Below, piece after piece: positions 37,601 to 45,269 of a stretch of DNA of 64,000 nt (its first letter is position 1; each line of letters opens with the position of its first letter). Below the pieces are notes generated by a model. It did not search any database, was not told where the DNA came from, and was given only the letters and a program-made list of their open reading frames with translations. The position numbers were made by a program, and so were the translations under genes. This DNA is from Flabesymbios commensalis (Eukaryota; Annelida; Polychaeta; Terebellida; Flabelligeridae). The stretch covers positions 34,321,534 to 34,385,533 of the forward strand of contig OZ024905.1 of assembly GCA_964017125.1 (NCBI GenBank). The letters are read 5' to 3'.

Positions 37601-40600
37601 ACATGCACACTTATCACTGACTACATGTGCACTTATCCCTGACTACATGCTCACTTATCCCTGTCTACATGTGCACTTATCCCTGACTACATGTACACTT
37701 ATCCCTGACTACATGTACACTTATCCCTGTCTACATGCTCACTTATCCCTGTCTACATGTGCACATATCCCTGTCTACATGTACACTTATCCCTGACTAC
37801 ATGCTCACTTATCCCTGACTACATGTGCACTTATCCCTGTCTACATGTGCACTTATCCCTGTCTACATGTGCACTTATCCCTGACTACATGTACACTTAT
37901 CCCTGACTACATGTACACTTATCCCTGACTACATGTACACTTATCCCTGACTACATGTGCACTTATCCCTGACTACATGTGCACTTATCCCTGACTACAT
38001 GTGCACTTATCCCTGACTACATGCACACTTATCACTGACTACATGCTCACTTATCCCTGAATACATGTACACTTATCCCTGTCTACATGCTCACTTATCC
38101 CTGTCTACATGTGCACTTATCCCTGTCTACATGTACACTTATCCCTGACTACATGCTCACTTATCCCTGTCTACATGTGCACTTATCCCTGTCTACATGT
38201 GCACTTATCACTGACTACATGTGCACTTATCCCTGACTACATGTACACTTATCCCTGTCTACATGTGCACTTATCCCTGACTACATGCACACTTATCCCT
38301 GACTACATGTGCACTTATCCCTGACTACATGCACACTTATCCCTGACTACATGTGCACTTATCCCTGACTACATGCACACTTATCACTGACTACATGCAC
38401 ACTTATCCCTGTCTACATGTGCACTTATCCCTGTCTACATGTGCACTTATCACTGACTACATGTGCACTTATCCCTGACTACATGTACACTTATCCCTGT
38501 CTACATGCACACTTATCACTGACTACATGCACACTTATCCCTGTCTACATGTGCACTTATCCCTGACTACATGTACACTTATCCCTGACTACATGTGCAC
38601 TTATCCCTGACTACATGCACACTTATCACTGACTACATGCACACTTATCCCTGTCTACATGTGCACTTATCCCTGTCTACATGTGCACTTATCACTGACT
38701 ACATGTGCACTTATCCCTGACTACATGTACACTTATCCCTGTCTACATGCACACTTATCACTGACTACATGCACACTTATCTCTGACTACATGCACACTT
38801 ATCCCTGTCTACATGTACACTTATCCCTGACTACATGTGCACTTATCCCTGACTACATGCACACTTATCCCTGTCTACATGTGCACTTATCACTGACTAC
38901 ATGCACACTTATCCCTGTCTACATGTGCACTTATCCCTGTCTACATGTGCACTTATCACTGACTACATGTGCACTTATCCCTGACTACATGTACACTTAT
39001 CCCTGTCTACATGCACACTTATCACTGACTACATGCACACTTATCCCTGTCTACATGTGCACTTATCCCTGACTACATGTACACTTATCCCTGACTACAT
39101 GTGCACTTATCCCTGACTACATGCACACTTATCACTGACTACATGCACACTTATCCCTGTCTACATGTGCACTTATCCCTGTCTACATGTGCACTTATCA
39201 CTGACTACATGTGCACTTATCCCTGACTACATGTACACTTATCCCTGTCTACATGCACACTTATCACTGACTACATGCACACTTATCCCTGACTACATGT
39301 GCACTTATCCCTGACTACATGCACACTTATCCCTGTCTACATGTGCACTTATCCCTGTCTACATGTGCACTTATCCCTGACTACATGCACACTTATCCCT
39401 GACTACATGTACACTTATCCCTGTCTACATGCACACTTATCCCTGTCTACATGTACACTTATCCCTGACTACATGCACACTTATCCCTGTCTACATGTAC
39501 ACTTATCCCTGACTACATGTGCACTTATCCCTGACTACATGCACACTTATCCCTGTCTACATGTGCACTTATCCCTGTCTACATGTGCACTTATCCCTGA
39601 CTACATGCACACTTATCCCTGACTACATGTACACTTATCCCTGTCTACATGCACACTTATCACTGACTACATGCACACTTATCACTGACTACATGCACAC
39701 TTATCCCTGACTACATGTACACTTATCCCTGACTACATGTGCACTTATCCCTGACTACATGCACACTTATCACTGACTACATGCACACTTATCCCTGTCT
39801 ACATGTGCACTTATCCCTGTCTACATGTGCACTTATCCCTGACTACATGTACACTTATCCCTGACTACATGTGCACTTATCCCTGACTACATGCACACTT
39901 ATCACTGACTACATGCACACTTATCCCTGTCTACATGTGCACTTATCACTGACTACATGTGCACTTATCCCTGACTTCATGTACACTTATCCCTGTCTAC
40001 ATGTGCACTTATCCCTGACTACATGCACACTTATCCCTGACTACATGTGTACTTATCCCTGACTACATGCACACTTATCACTGACTACATGCACACTTAT
40101 CCCTGTCCACATGTGCACTTATCCCTGTCTACATGTGCACTTATCCCTGACTACATGTGCACTTATCCCTGACTACATGCTCACTTATCCCTGTCTACAT
40201 GTACACTTATCCCTGACTACATGCTCACTTATCCCTGTCTACATGTGCACTTATCCCTGTCTACATGTGCACTTATCCCTGACTACATGCTCACTTATCC
40301 CTGACTACATGCTCACTTATCCCTGACTACATGCACACTTATCCCTGTCTACATGCACACTTATCCCTGTCTACATGTACACCTATCCCTGACTACATGC
40401 TCACTTATCCCTGACTGCATGCACACTTATCCCTGTCTACATGCACACTTATCCCTGACTACATGCACACTTATCCCTGACTACATGCACACTTATCCCT
40501 GCCTACATGCTCACTTATCCCTGTCTACATGTACACTTGTAGTGTCCTTGAGTACATCTGCACTTAACACTGCCCACATAAACATTTATTAGTGACTACC

Positions 40601-42457
40601 TCAGCAAGTATCCCTGACTGCATTTGCACTTTGCACCCCCCCCCACTGGTTAGGAAAAGATATACATTATCTTTTATCTAAAGTATCAAATAATATTCAA
40701 TGAAACAGTTTTATATTTCCTCTTAATTTGAAGTATTCACATAACCACAAGATCCAATATATGATGTAGGCCTATGAAAGAAAACAGATTTGGTTTTGTC
40801 AAAGTGTTTAAAATGATGAAACTTGATTGTTAATATGAATAATATGGTGAGCCTGCAATATACAGTATTCAAATTCTATATGTATGCTTCATTTTAACGT
40901 ATTGATTTATAACAAACCATGGTTCCTCCTGTGCTATTTTCATTTTCATCAGTAATGTCTATTGGACCACAAAGCTGCATGGAGAATATATCTTTGACAC
41001 CTGTTTGTTCTACCAGAGAATCAAAAAATGGTTGTAGCGAAGAATCAGGCTGGAATTGAAGAAATAGACACCAGGAGTGCATACATACATACATGAATTC
41101 TTTTTTAAATTAAGTACAGAAACCATTATTCTTTGTGGTACAACAACTAGCAAACCACACATACATCTTGTCAAACTGCGCCAATTACCTGCATCACCGT
41201 GATTTTTCATTTTTTAGGCAGTCATTACTGTTGCAATTGTCAGCTTCGAATTAATACAAAATACACAGTCATATAAAAATTAAATCTGCACCTACACAAA
41301 TAATCATTTTTGGTCGATATTTTTATTTTAAAATAATCAAATGCATTTATAAGTGTCACTCACACTTAAATGGTTTATAATTCAAATTTACTATATTTAC
41401 TTACCCTGGCCACAACATCATAGGCCATTCCCAAAATTCCTTGCCAGTGTGAACCATTCACATAAAAATTTTCTGACCTAGTTATGCCTGCAATATTGGC
41501 TGTGCAATTTAGTTTAGGAAGAGAAGGAATGGTGACAATATCTGTTCCAAGATCTCCATCCCATTCTCCTTGAGTGTAAGGAACTCTAACTTCTTCATCA
41601 AGACTTTTGTAGGTTGAAGATCTGTTAAACAACATGTTTATCATTTCGCAACTTACGGGTGAATACAGTATTTATAAAAGATGTGGGTTAGGCAGAGTTG
41701 AGAAAATTTAAAAAATGATAGATTTTAGTTTTTCATTAACATTACAAATGACATAAGGAAATAAATCTCAAATAACACTTATTTCTTTCAAGACTAGAAA
41801 TGTGCGATTTATAAAATACATAATGAACTCTTCTCGTTATTTTAGTGAATGTTATTGACAAGTTATTGACAGCAGGAATTTATCTATGTGCAAAATTCTA
41901 TATAATAAAACGGTGTTGTTCATATACTCACTTTGAAATGTTGTAAAAGTAAGGAATAAATGGATGTGCAGCAGCTGCTACCGCATAATTACTACTGCCA
42001 GTGTCTACAAGTACTTGCATCTGTCAAAAATACACAAGTGATATATTATTACCCCGGTAGTATTTAAGCATTGAGTTAACGTTCTGAGTTAATTAAAAGA
42101 ATGCTGAAGAATACATATTTCGTTTTATTGTGAAAATGAATTAAAAAGAAGTAAATGTTGGGTTACTATTTGGGGAGGTGTGCCAATTCCCATGTCCATG
42201 TAATATCCCTCGCCAGGCTCTCCATATAAATTCCCATGTACCCAGTTCTGGACTGTATTAGCATTTCTTACTGTATCCAATCTAACCAAACGAGTGCTGT
42301 GTCTGAGTTTAAGACGCACAATAGGTTCACTATTTGATTCACAATTTGAAAGCAGTAAAATCAGTAATAATTGAATTGACACTCCACAGAAGCAGCCACG
42401 GCAATTCCATCCTAATCGTAGCATTATGATTTTGTATGAAATTGGCTGTGTTTTCAT
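22493..42457 (-). CDS. BACE: Beta-secretase (BACE) family transmembrane aspartyl protease, whole gene
   Basis: Nine coding exons with consistent phases give 514 residues (human BACE1 has 501, BACE2 518). Order: signal peptide with LLLILLL core, pro-region with an RLVR basic site, first catalytic Asp103 in VDTGSSNYAV, flap VPYTQG (Tyr142), second catalytic Asp297 in VDSGTTNLR, and a transmembrane helix at about 465-487. The tail is 27 residues. Cysteines 226, 286, 337, 387, 427 and 452 match all six of the three BACE disulfides. Six N-glycosylation sequons are visible (N124, 165, 182, 237, 350, 444). The start ATG at 42457 has an in-frame TGA 15 bp upstream. A second Met (codon 12) could also serve. 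BACE enzymes cut type I membrane proteins in endosomes and Golgi. Nothing suggests a pseudogene. Invertebrates usually have one BACE, so it is probably the ortholog of both vertebrate forms. Confidence 0.95.
23056..23202 (-). CDS. BACE: BACE exon 8: end of catalytic domain
   Basis: 147 bp, acceptor tttttcag and donor gtaaat. Encodes GTVLGAVLMEAYYVVFDRA, then VGFARSTC (Cys427), KGPFNSS and a split codon. Human equivalent: GTVMGAVIMEGFYVVFDRA, IGFAVSAC. Confidence 0.93.
23203..24004 (-). other. BACE intron 7, 3' part
   Basis: Single-copy AT-rich intron sequence. Nothing else is recognised. Confidence 0.5.
24005..24112. mobile_element. Palindromic CCCAGCAAACACGAG-family element
   Basis: Left arm CGCGAGACGTTGACCCAATG and right arm TTGGGCCAACATCTCGTGTTTGCTGGGG face each other around 'ccgtctacggcg'. 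Sits in BACE intron 7. Confidence 0.75.
24345..24436. mobile_element. Palindromic-family element
   Basis: Phrases ACATTGACCTAATGTTGGG and GGATCAATGTCTCGTTTTTGCTGGGT. Right end complete, left end decayed. BACE intron 7. Confidence 0.7.
24752..25043 (-). mobile_element. Two-headed tRNA-derived SINE (copy A)
   Basis: Read on the minus strand it begins GGGCAGGGGCACTAGGGTAG (box A-like TAGTGGTTAGC). A linker with GTTTGAAAGAAACAAA follows, then a second tRNA-like head GGGGAGCCTCCGTGACC with a box B-like GAATTTCGAATCC. Next come a body with TCACCATCCTCAGGAGG and GTGCACAAAGGTGGCC, and a short (ATTTC/ATTTT)n tail. A 31-bp imperfect direct repeat (TTCATGATTATTTT core) lies at 24718-24747 and 25055-25085. 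Confidence 0.8.
25252..25350. mobile_element. Palindromic-family element
   Basis: Carries CAGCCAACGTTTC, CCACCGTCGGCAACG and ends CTGTGTTTGCCGG. Strongly decayed. BACE intron 7. Confidence 0.55.
25349..25951. repeat. Recent 302-bp tandem duplication
   Basis: Two head-to-tail copies, 25349-25650 and 25651-about 25951, start GCTATACCCAGATACCGCC and differ at only a few positions (for example caacaagtag versus caacacgtag). The low divergence means a young event, or allelic haplotypes assembled in tandem. Lies in BACE intron 7. Confidence 0.9.
26322..26510. repeat. Dispersed repeat with GAGAAGCGTTCATCC motif (copy 1)
   Basis: 'atctagtgttccgtggatggggtcat' followed by 'gtcagtgct(t/c)taaattgacattt' and 'gcgttcatccttcg' is shared with 53942-54145. 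Confidence 0.7.
26808..26893. mobile_element. Palindromic-family element
   Basis: Has CACAGCGACCGACAACGGG, GACCCAATGCAGGTTCAATG and CTGGTACAACATTTATCCAGC. Its ends are eroded. Confidence 0.5.
28380..28605 (-). CDS. BACE: BACE exon 7: C-lobe core
   Basis: 226 bp, starting in phase 0 and ending one base into a Gly codon. Reads ESMLCWKRGEIPYDLFP (human QLVCWQAGTTPWNIFP), PRQYLRPVPD (human PQQYLRPVED) and DCVKYAVAPSKS. Cys337 and Cys387 form the BACE pair equivalent to human C330-C380. Intron 6 upstream is 355 bp. Confidence 0.93.
28961..29062 (-). CDS. BACE: BACE exon 6: second catalytic aspartate
   Basis: 102 bp in phase 0, acceptor ttctcacag and donor gtaagt. Encodes FNFDKTIVDSGTTNLRFP and the start of the next helix (VYDAVTELI). 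Asp297 of DSGTT is the second active-site residue. Human equivalent: YDKSIVDSGTTNLRLP. Confidence 0.93.
29220..29760. repeat. Decayed G-run-rich repeat in BACE intron 5
   Basis: Contains a G11 run near 29280, GGGGGGATATCCCCCC near 29645 and GGGGGGGTCCGGACCCCCCC near 29675, both of the latter perfect short palindromes. No coding content. Confidence 0.55.
29761..30225 (-). other. BACE intron 5, single-copy part
   Basis: No recognised feature. Confidence 0.4.
30226..32511. mobile_element. Element carrying the 144-bp array (copy 2, reverse, nearly complete)
   Basis: About 2.29 kb, in the opposite orientation to copy 1. It begins ATAACAAGACTACATAAGTCC followed by AGGAGCTCCCGCTCCG and ends GGTGACGGCGGGAGCTAATAAA. 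AGCTCCCGC near one end and GCGGGAGCT near the other form a short inverted repeat. The 144-bp array occupies 30440-31950 and the shared leader 31950-32500. The start boundary is set by identity with copy 3 at 62543. It lies inside BACE intron 5 and encodes no protein. Confidence 0.8.
30440..31950. repeat. 144-bp tandem array inside copy 2
   Basis: About ten units, each with GGCCATTTTGAATTTGATCG-type text, 'caagatgcatcctctcctgaaa' and 'ttttatagtaatggtctagc'. Units here are less alike than in the array at 13.8-14.5 kb. Confidence 0.88.
32512..32640. repeat. Short tandem 'TGTGGCGAGGTTAC' repeat
   Basis: GTGGCGA(A/G)GTT recurs about six times between 32528 and 32612 at steps of roughly 15-22 bp. 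Confidence 0.7.
32865..33047. mobile_element. Right half of the TTAA foldback MITE
   Basis: Starts near the palindrome centre (AATACGGGAATTTCGTCTC) and ends GAGCCAGTCCCTTTAA, as in the full copies. The left arm is missing. Confidence 0.75.
33240..33312. mobile_element. Palindromic-family fragment
   Basis: AACACGATACATTGGTCCAATGC, GGGCCACTGTCTGCG and GCTTGGCCAATATT are recognisable. Confidence 0.5.
33901..34016. mobile_element. Palindromic-family element, best-preserved copy
   Basis: The arm CACGAGGCATTGACCCAATG at 33916-33935 and its exact complement near 33983-34004 extend to over 30 paired bases around 'gccgacgtcgaagacggcgg'. The right end reads CCTCGTGTTTGCTGGGT. BACE intron 5. Confidence 0.85.
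34030..34345. mobile_element. Array of two or three decayed palindromic-family elements
   Basis: Successive phrases CATTGACACAATGTTAGCC, GGGCCGACATTAGCCCAGC, CACCCAATGCTACCTTACTG and CACAATGTTGGTTCAATGTTGG show several copies side by side. Confidence 0.65.
34886..35020 (-). CDS. BACE: BACE exon 5: C-lobe start
   Basis: 135 bp, 45 codons, phase 0 at both ends. Acceptor tttattcag, donor gttagc. Reads TMGGIDSSLYTGEI, QWYYEVVI and GLDCKE (Cys286), matching human IIGGIDHSLYTGSL, EWYYEVII and KMDCKE. No long single open frame marks this exon; it is recognised from the translated sequence and splice sites. Confidence 0.92.
35021..35454 (-). other. BACE intron 4, 3' part
   Basis: AT-rich single-copy sequence. 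Nothing recognised. Confidence 0.45.
35455..35800. repeat. Dispersed repeat related to 6060-6600
   Basis: Shares 'gattgggtttgtcgcaaaccct', 'gtagagtttgctatagatgagtaatg' and 'actcctcaaggtcat' with the first copy. Confidence 0.65.
35822..36004. mobile_element. Palindromic-family element with extended centre
   Basis: Starts CCAGGAAACACAAGATATTGG, repeats GATGTTGGGCCACCGTCTATG, and ends TTCTCATGTTTGCTAGGT. About 180 bp instead of about 110. Confidence 0.65.
36251..36316. repeat. 66-bp stem-loop with 27-bp arms
   Basis: GTGTATCGAACTCC..GGCGGCCA at 36251-36277 faces TGGCCGCC..GGAGTTCAGTACAC at 36290-36316, with 22 of 27 positions paired and a 12-base loop. It lies in BACE intron 4. Confidence 0.75.
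36540..37510. repeat. Repeat of the 'cacattttg..tagtaatggtc' family with terminal module
   Basis: Four or five decayed units of ~110-140 bp with 'gaaaccgcacattttg', 'gctatctggcac' and 'ccagatatcagg' are followed by a module 'aaaagcacacctacac..aagggatgtgt' and 'ggacagacggacatcc', shared with 42720-42920. Confidence 0.75.
37540..40538. repeat. 22-bp minisatellite, ~136 copies, with higher-order structure
   Basis: Units read CACTTATCCCTGACTACATG plus two variable bases. They vary mainly at three sites: CCCTG/CACTG, GACT/GTCT, and the two bases after CATG (TG, TA, CA or CT). The same series of variants returns at about 38383, 38626, 38890 and 39132, so 11 (once 12) units form a ~242-bp higher-order repeat. 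Since 22 is not a multiple of three, frames of 60-137 codons appear wherever GTCT units avoid TGA. These are by-products. Diverged units continue to about 40635. The array sits in BACE intron 4. Confidence 0.95.
40636..40917 (-). other. BACE intron 4, 5' part
   Basis: Single-copy sequence between the minisatellite and exon 4. Nothing recognised. Confidence 0.5.
40918..41049 (-). CDS. BACE: BACE exon 4
   Basis: 132 bp in phase 0. Encodes PDSSLQPFFDSLVEQTGV, then IFSMQLCG (Cys226) and ends GGTM before the donor gtttgt. It aligns with human SLEPFFDSLVKQTHV and LQLCG. The 5.9-kb intron 4 follows. Confidence 0.92.
41405..41621 (-). CDS. BACE: BACE exon 3: flap region
   Basis: 217 bp, donor gtaagt. 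Residues 128-199 include SSTYKSL, the flap VPYTQGEWDGDLGTD (human VPYTQGKWEGELGTD), ANIAGIT and NGSHWQGILGMAYD. Starts in phase 2 and ends in phase 0. The extra cysteine in NCTAN is not part of the usual BACE set. Confidence 0.93.
41932..42020 (-). CDS. BACE: BACE exon 2: first catalytic aspartate
   Basis: 89 bp between acceptor tgacag and donor gtgagt. Encodes MQVLVDTGSSNYAVAA and then AHPFIPYFYNIS. DTGSS carries catalytic Asp103. The exon ends with two bases of a Lys codon that is completed by exon 3. Confidence 0.93.
42167..42457 (-). CDS. BACE: BACE exon 1: signal peptide, pro-region, start of N-lobe
   Basis: Codes for residues 1-97 and ends in phase 0 at ATA|gtaacc. It holds the hydrophobic signal core (GVSIQLLLILLL), the basic pro-region (RLKLRHSTRLVRLD) and the family phrase GEGYYMDMGIGTPPQI. 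Intron 1 is only 146 bp. The promoter and any non-coding first exon were not identified. The 140 bp upstream have no TATA box I can defend. Confidence 0.93.
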
Positions 42458-42719
42458 GTCACTCTCTTTTCAATAAATAGAAGTAAAGTCGTTGTGATGT
42501 ATACAAAAATACACCAGTCATTTTCTAATTCTTGATTTGTGTTGTTTGTAGATGACCTGAAAAAATAAATACATCCTATATGCATGATTAAATGATTTTT
42601 TTAATTGGAAATATTACATCCTGGTTCATGTAGCCAATTTGTTTTAAATTCCAAACATTGTATTTGCTTCTATTTTTTATTCATTTGAAGCCGGGATTGA
42701 TAACACAATAAAGCTACTC
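42458..42719 (-). promoter_or_regulatory. Presumed BACE 5' flank / 5'UTR
   Basis: Inferred only from position. The in-frame TGA just before the ATG supports the start. No TATA box, initiator or CpG cluster is convincing, and a non-coding first exon further upstream is possible. Confidence 0.25.
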
Positions 42720-42920
42720 TTGCTTTGTAGGTCATAGGTCATAACCTCCAAAAGGTACATCTACACCCATTAAGGGATGTGTATGTGTGTGCAATGTGAA
42801 ATAAATCCCCACATAGGTTTCCAAGATCTGCTCCGGAAATGAAAAAATAAGGATGGACAGATGGACATCCAGGGTGACGCTTAACCCCCTGCCCTCCACT
42901 CCGTTGGTTGGGGATAAAAA
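42720..42920. repeat. Terminal module of a dispersed repeat
   Basis: 'aggtcataacctccaaaag', 'acacccattaagggatgtgt' and 'ggacagatggacatcc' match 37310-37480. Confidence 0.65.
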
Positions 42921-43069
42921 CATAGACGGCTATACTGTCTATTATCTGATTTTTTTAAAAAGATTGTCTTTACAAATGCTGTCTTAATATCTAAACCGGT
43001 GTTTTAAATATAATGATTTCACAATAAATCAATTGACTCTCACTAATCAGAAAACTACATAATGGTGTA

Positions 43070-43370
43070 AAAGTTTGGATAAAAATAGGCCATCACAGTT
43101 GGGAATAGTAGTAGTAATAGTGGTTAATGCTTTTAACGTCCTGTGTGCTGGGGTGGTGGACGGTGTCCTGGCGTTTGGCGGGGGCAATGGTTCACCAACC
43201 TTGGGCCGCCGTTCCCCGGTGTTTCATGCGTTCTGGAACGTGTGCCAGAGATTAGTGAGATAACCGCTTAAATGGGATCTCGTGGCAGCCTTCATGGATC
43301 ACCTTGGAGGGCAGGCATGTTTCCGATTAGCCGCCAGAGCTGTTTTGTGTGAAGGCCCCAATAATAATTG
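43070..43370. repeat. GC-rich repeat fragment, unclassified
   Basis: Begins 'agtagtagtaatagtggttaatgcttt' and is markedly GC-richer than its flanks. It holds a 62-codon frame without recognisable content. Part of the opening phrase resembles the heads of the repeats at 44052 and 61113. Confidence 0.45.
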
Positions 43371-44050
43371 TGTTGATCACTTTTGCTGGCTAGTAGTACA
43401 GTATAACCTCATTAAAACGAAGTACATACCAGAGACCTAAAAAATTACTTCGTAATATCCGAAATTCGCTTTAAGCGTGATCTTCCCCACTCCTTCCCCA
43501 TCTAAGTTCGGTCTGAGCATTCTACGGTTTGATAATGCACGTATAACCTAGTTATGTGGAGATATATAAGCTGTATACTTGTATACGATTCTTGTTCCTC
43601 TGTATGAATTAAAGTATAATGTGAATAAAAAAACTAATTATGGTAACATGAAAAATAAGCTTTTATTAATAAATCAAGGATAAAAAAAAATAATAGCATG
43701 AAGCACTATCATAGTGTATATAGTAATCCAGTCATTATATAAATGTTCATTAAGATACATAATCTGTAATTCTCTTCTGTGTAACACTGAATACAGCTTT
43801 TCTAAATGATAGACTTAAAATGGTACCATGCGGACTTCACAAAGCAAACGTTGAAATAAAATGTATCACTATTACAAGCAAGTATAGCTCCTTGGACTAA
43901 TAAGCATAAGACGTAACAGTCATCACCGTAATCGCTGTGGTTAAAGCGTAATCGTACACGTTTGTATGTAAGGGTTCCGACAACCATTACTAATTACCCC
44001 TTTGAATATTAAAATCTTTATCTTTATATCTATACTTGAGGTAAACTCAA
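43371..44050. other. Unclassified AT-rich stretch
   Basis: No exon or named element seen. Confidence 0.4.
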
Positions 44051-44051
44051 A

Positions 44052-44800
44052 TGTAGCAGTAGTAAAATATTGCTTTGAGTCACTTTTCGGCACTAATGGC
44101 CATATAAGTGACATGGCAAAACGATAAAAACAGTGCAGTCCATTGAAGAGATGAATGCTGCACAGATGATGATGTGAGGGTGGGGTGATAGGGCATGGTG
44201 AGTTATTGAGACGTCATCAAGTCTAGTGTGCGTGATGGTGTATAATTATGATGAAATGAAAGAATAAATAACACTGTACCCACAAATCCTGTGTCACTTA
44301 CTGCTTAAACTATTATTATCATCCAGTCACCCTCCATCTTGGGACATTTGATATTAGTGAATTATTGCTTTATGACACTTTTAGGCACTAATGATCTTTT
44401 AAGTGACATTGCAATACGATAAAAAACAGTGAAGTCAATTGGTGAAATGAATGATGTACAGATGATGATGTGAAGATCGGGTGATGGGGCATTGGTAGGT
44501 GGTTGAGTGTGTTATCCTTCGCTCGCTCGAAGAGGGGTGCTGGGCATGTCAATGGGGTTTACCCCCAGGCATGCCCAGACGTCCTCACATTCGTTTTTTT
44601 GTTCAAAACATGGCTCCAGTATCCTCAGGTCTGATAGTTTCCGGAGTAACAATAGCAGGGGGTAACTTCCGTTCGTGAGAAACCTAATGGCAAACAATCT
44701 ATTACCAGTTGCTTAAAAGGCACTGATGCGGGAGCTGCATTGGCATCGTTGCTGAGCGGAGGAACCGGGGTAAGCCACTGGGCGAGTTCCACTGTTCCCC
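44052..44800. repeat. Dispersed repeat with GCATGCCCAGACG end (copy 1, duplicated head)
   Basis: The head 'attgctttgagtcacttttcggcactaatgg' to 'gatgatgtgagg' occurs twice (44070-44210 and 44362-44500). It is followed once by 'ggggttt/gatctacccccaggcatgcccagacg', an imperfect palindrome. The family recurs at 61113-61620. Confidence 0.7.
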
Positions 44801-45109
44801 AATTGCCCTATAATTTTTAGCCAGCATGAAGGTTTATATATTTTATTCTTATGATACTTTCATTGGATCTATCATTTTAGATAAGTAAATATTGAATGCG
44901 ACCAGCGGTAAACGTCATTTTGCATACTCAACGCCGTTTTCTTTCACACTAAAAACAAATACGATCACTATTGAATAAGTGTCATAAGTGTAAAATATGC
45001 AACTACTTATTGCATTCGATACTTGGTAAAATACAAAGTCAGTGAAAATGGTCAGCAAATGAATAGTTTTTACAGTGGAAAAAATCCTGATTTAAAAAAT
45101 AGTAGCTCT

Positions 45110-45205
45110 GACTGGATCAAGGTTGGCTCAATGTTGTGTCATCGGCCACTTATGTCAGCTGGGTATAATAATCATTGATGCGAAACCCGTTGACACATTG
45201 CTGTG
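45110..45205. mobile_element. Palindromic-family fragment
   Basis: GGTTGGCTCAATGTTG and TCAGCTGGGT mark a short, decayed copy. Confidence 0.45.
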
Positions 45206-45269
45206 TTAACAATCTTGACGAGCTCTCTAAGTAATACATTTTGATATTCAGTAAGTTCTTTTCAGTCGC

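Noticed and set aside
37540-40538. Series of open frames (60-137 codons) with CTYPCLHVHLSLTTC-like repeats, and a CRISPR-like regular repeat pattern
   Set aside because: The frames come from a 22-bp tandem unit read in changing phase and open only where a GTCT variant removes TGA. There are no unique spacers, so it is not a CRISPR array, and the array lies in an intron on the opposite strand.
22493-42457. That the BACE copy might be a pseudogene
   Set aside because: All nine exons are open, all junctions have GT/AG and matching phases, and every catalytic and disulfide residue is kept.
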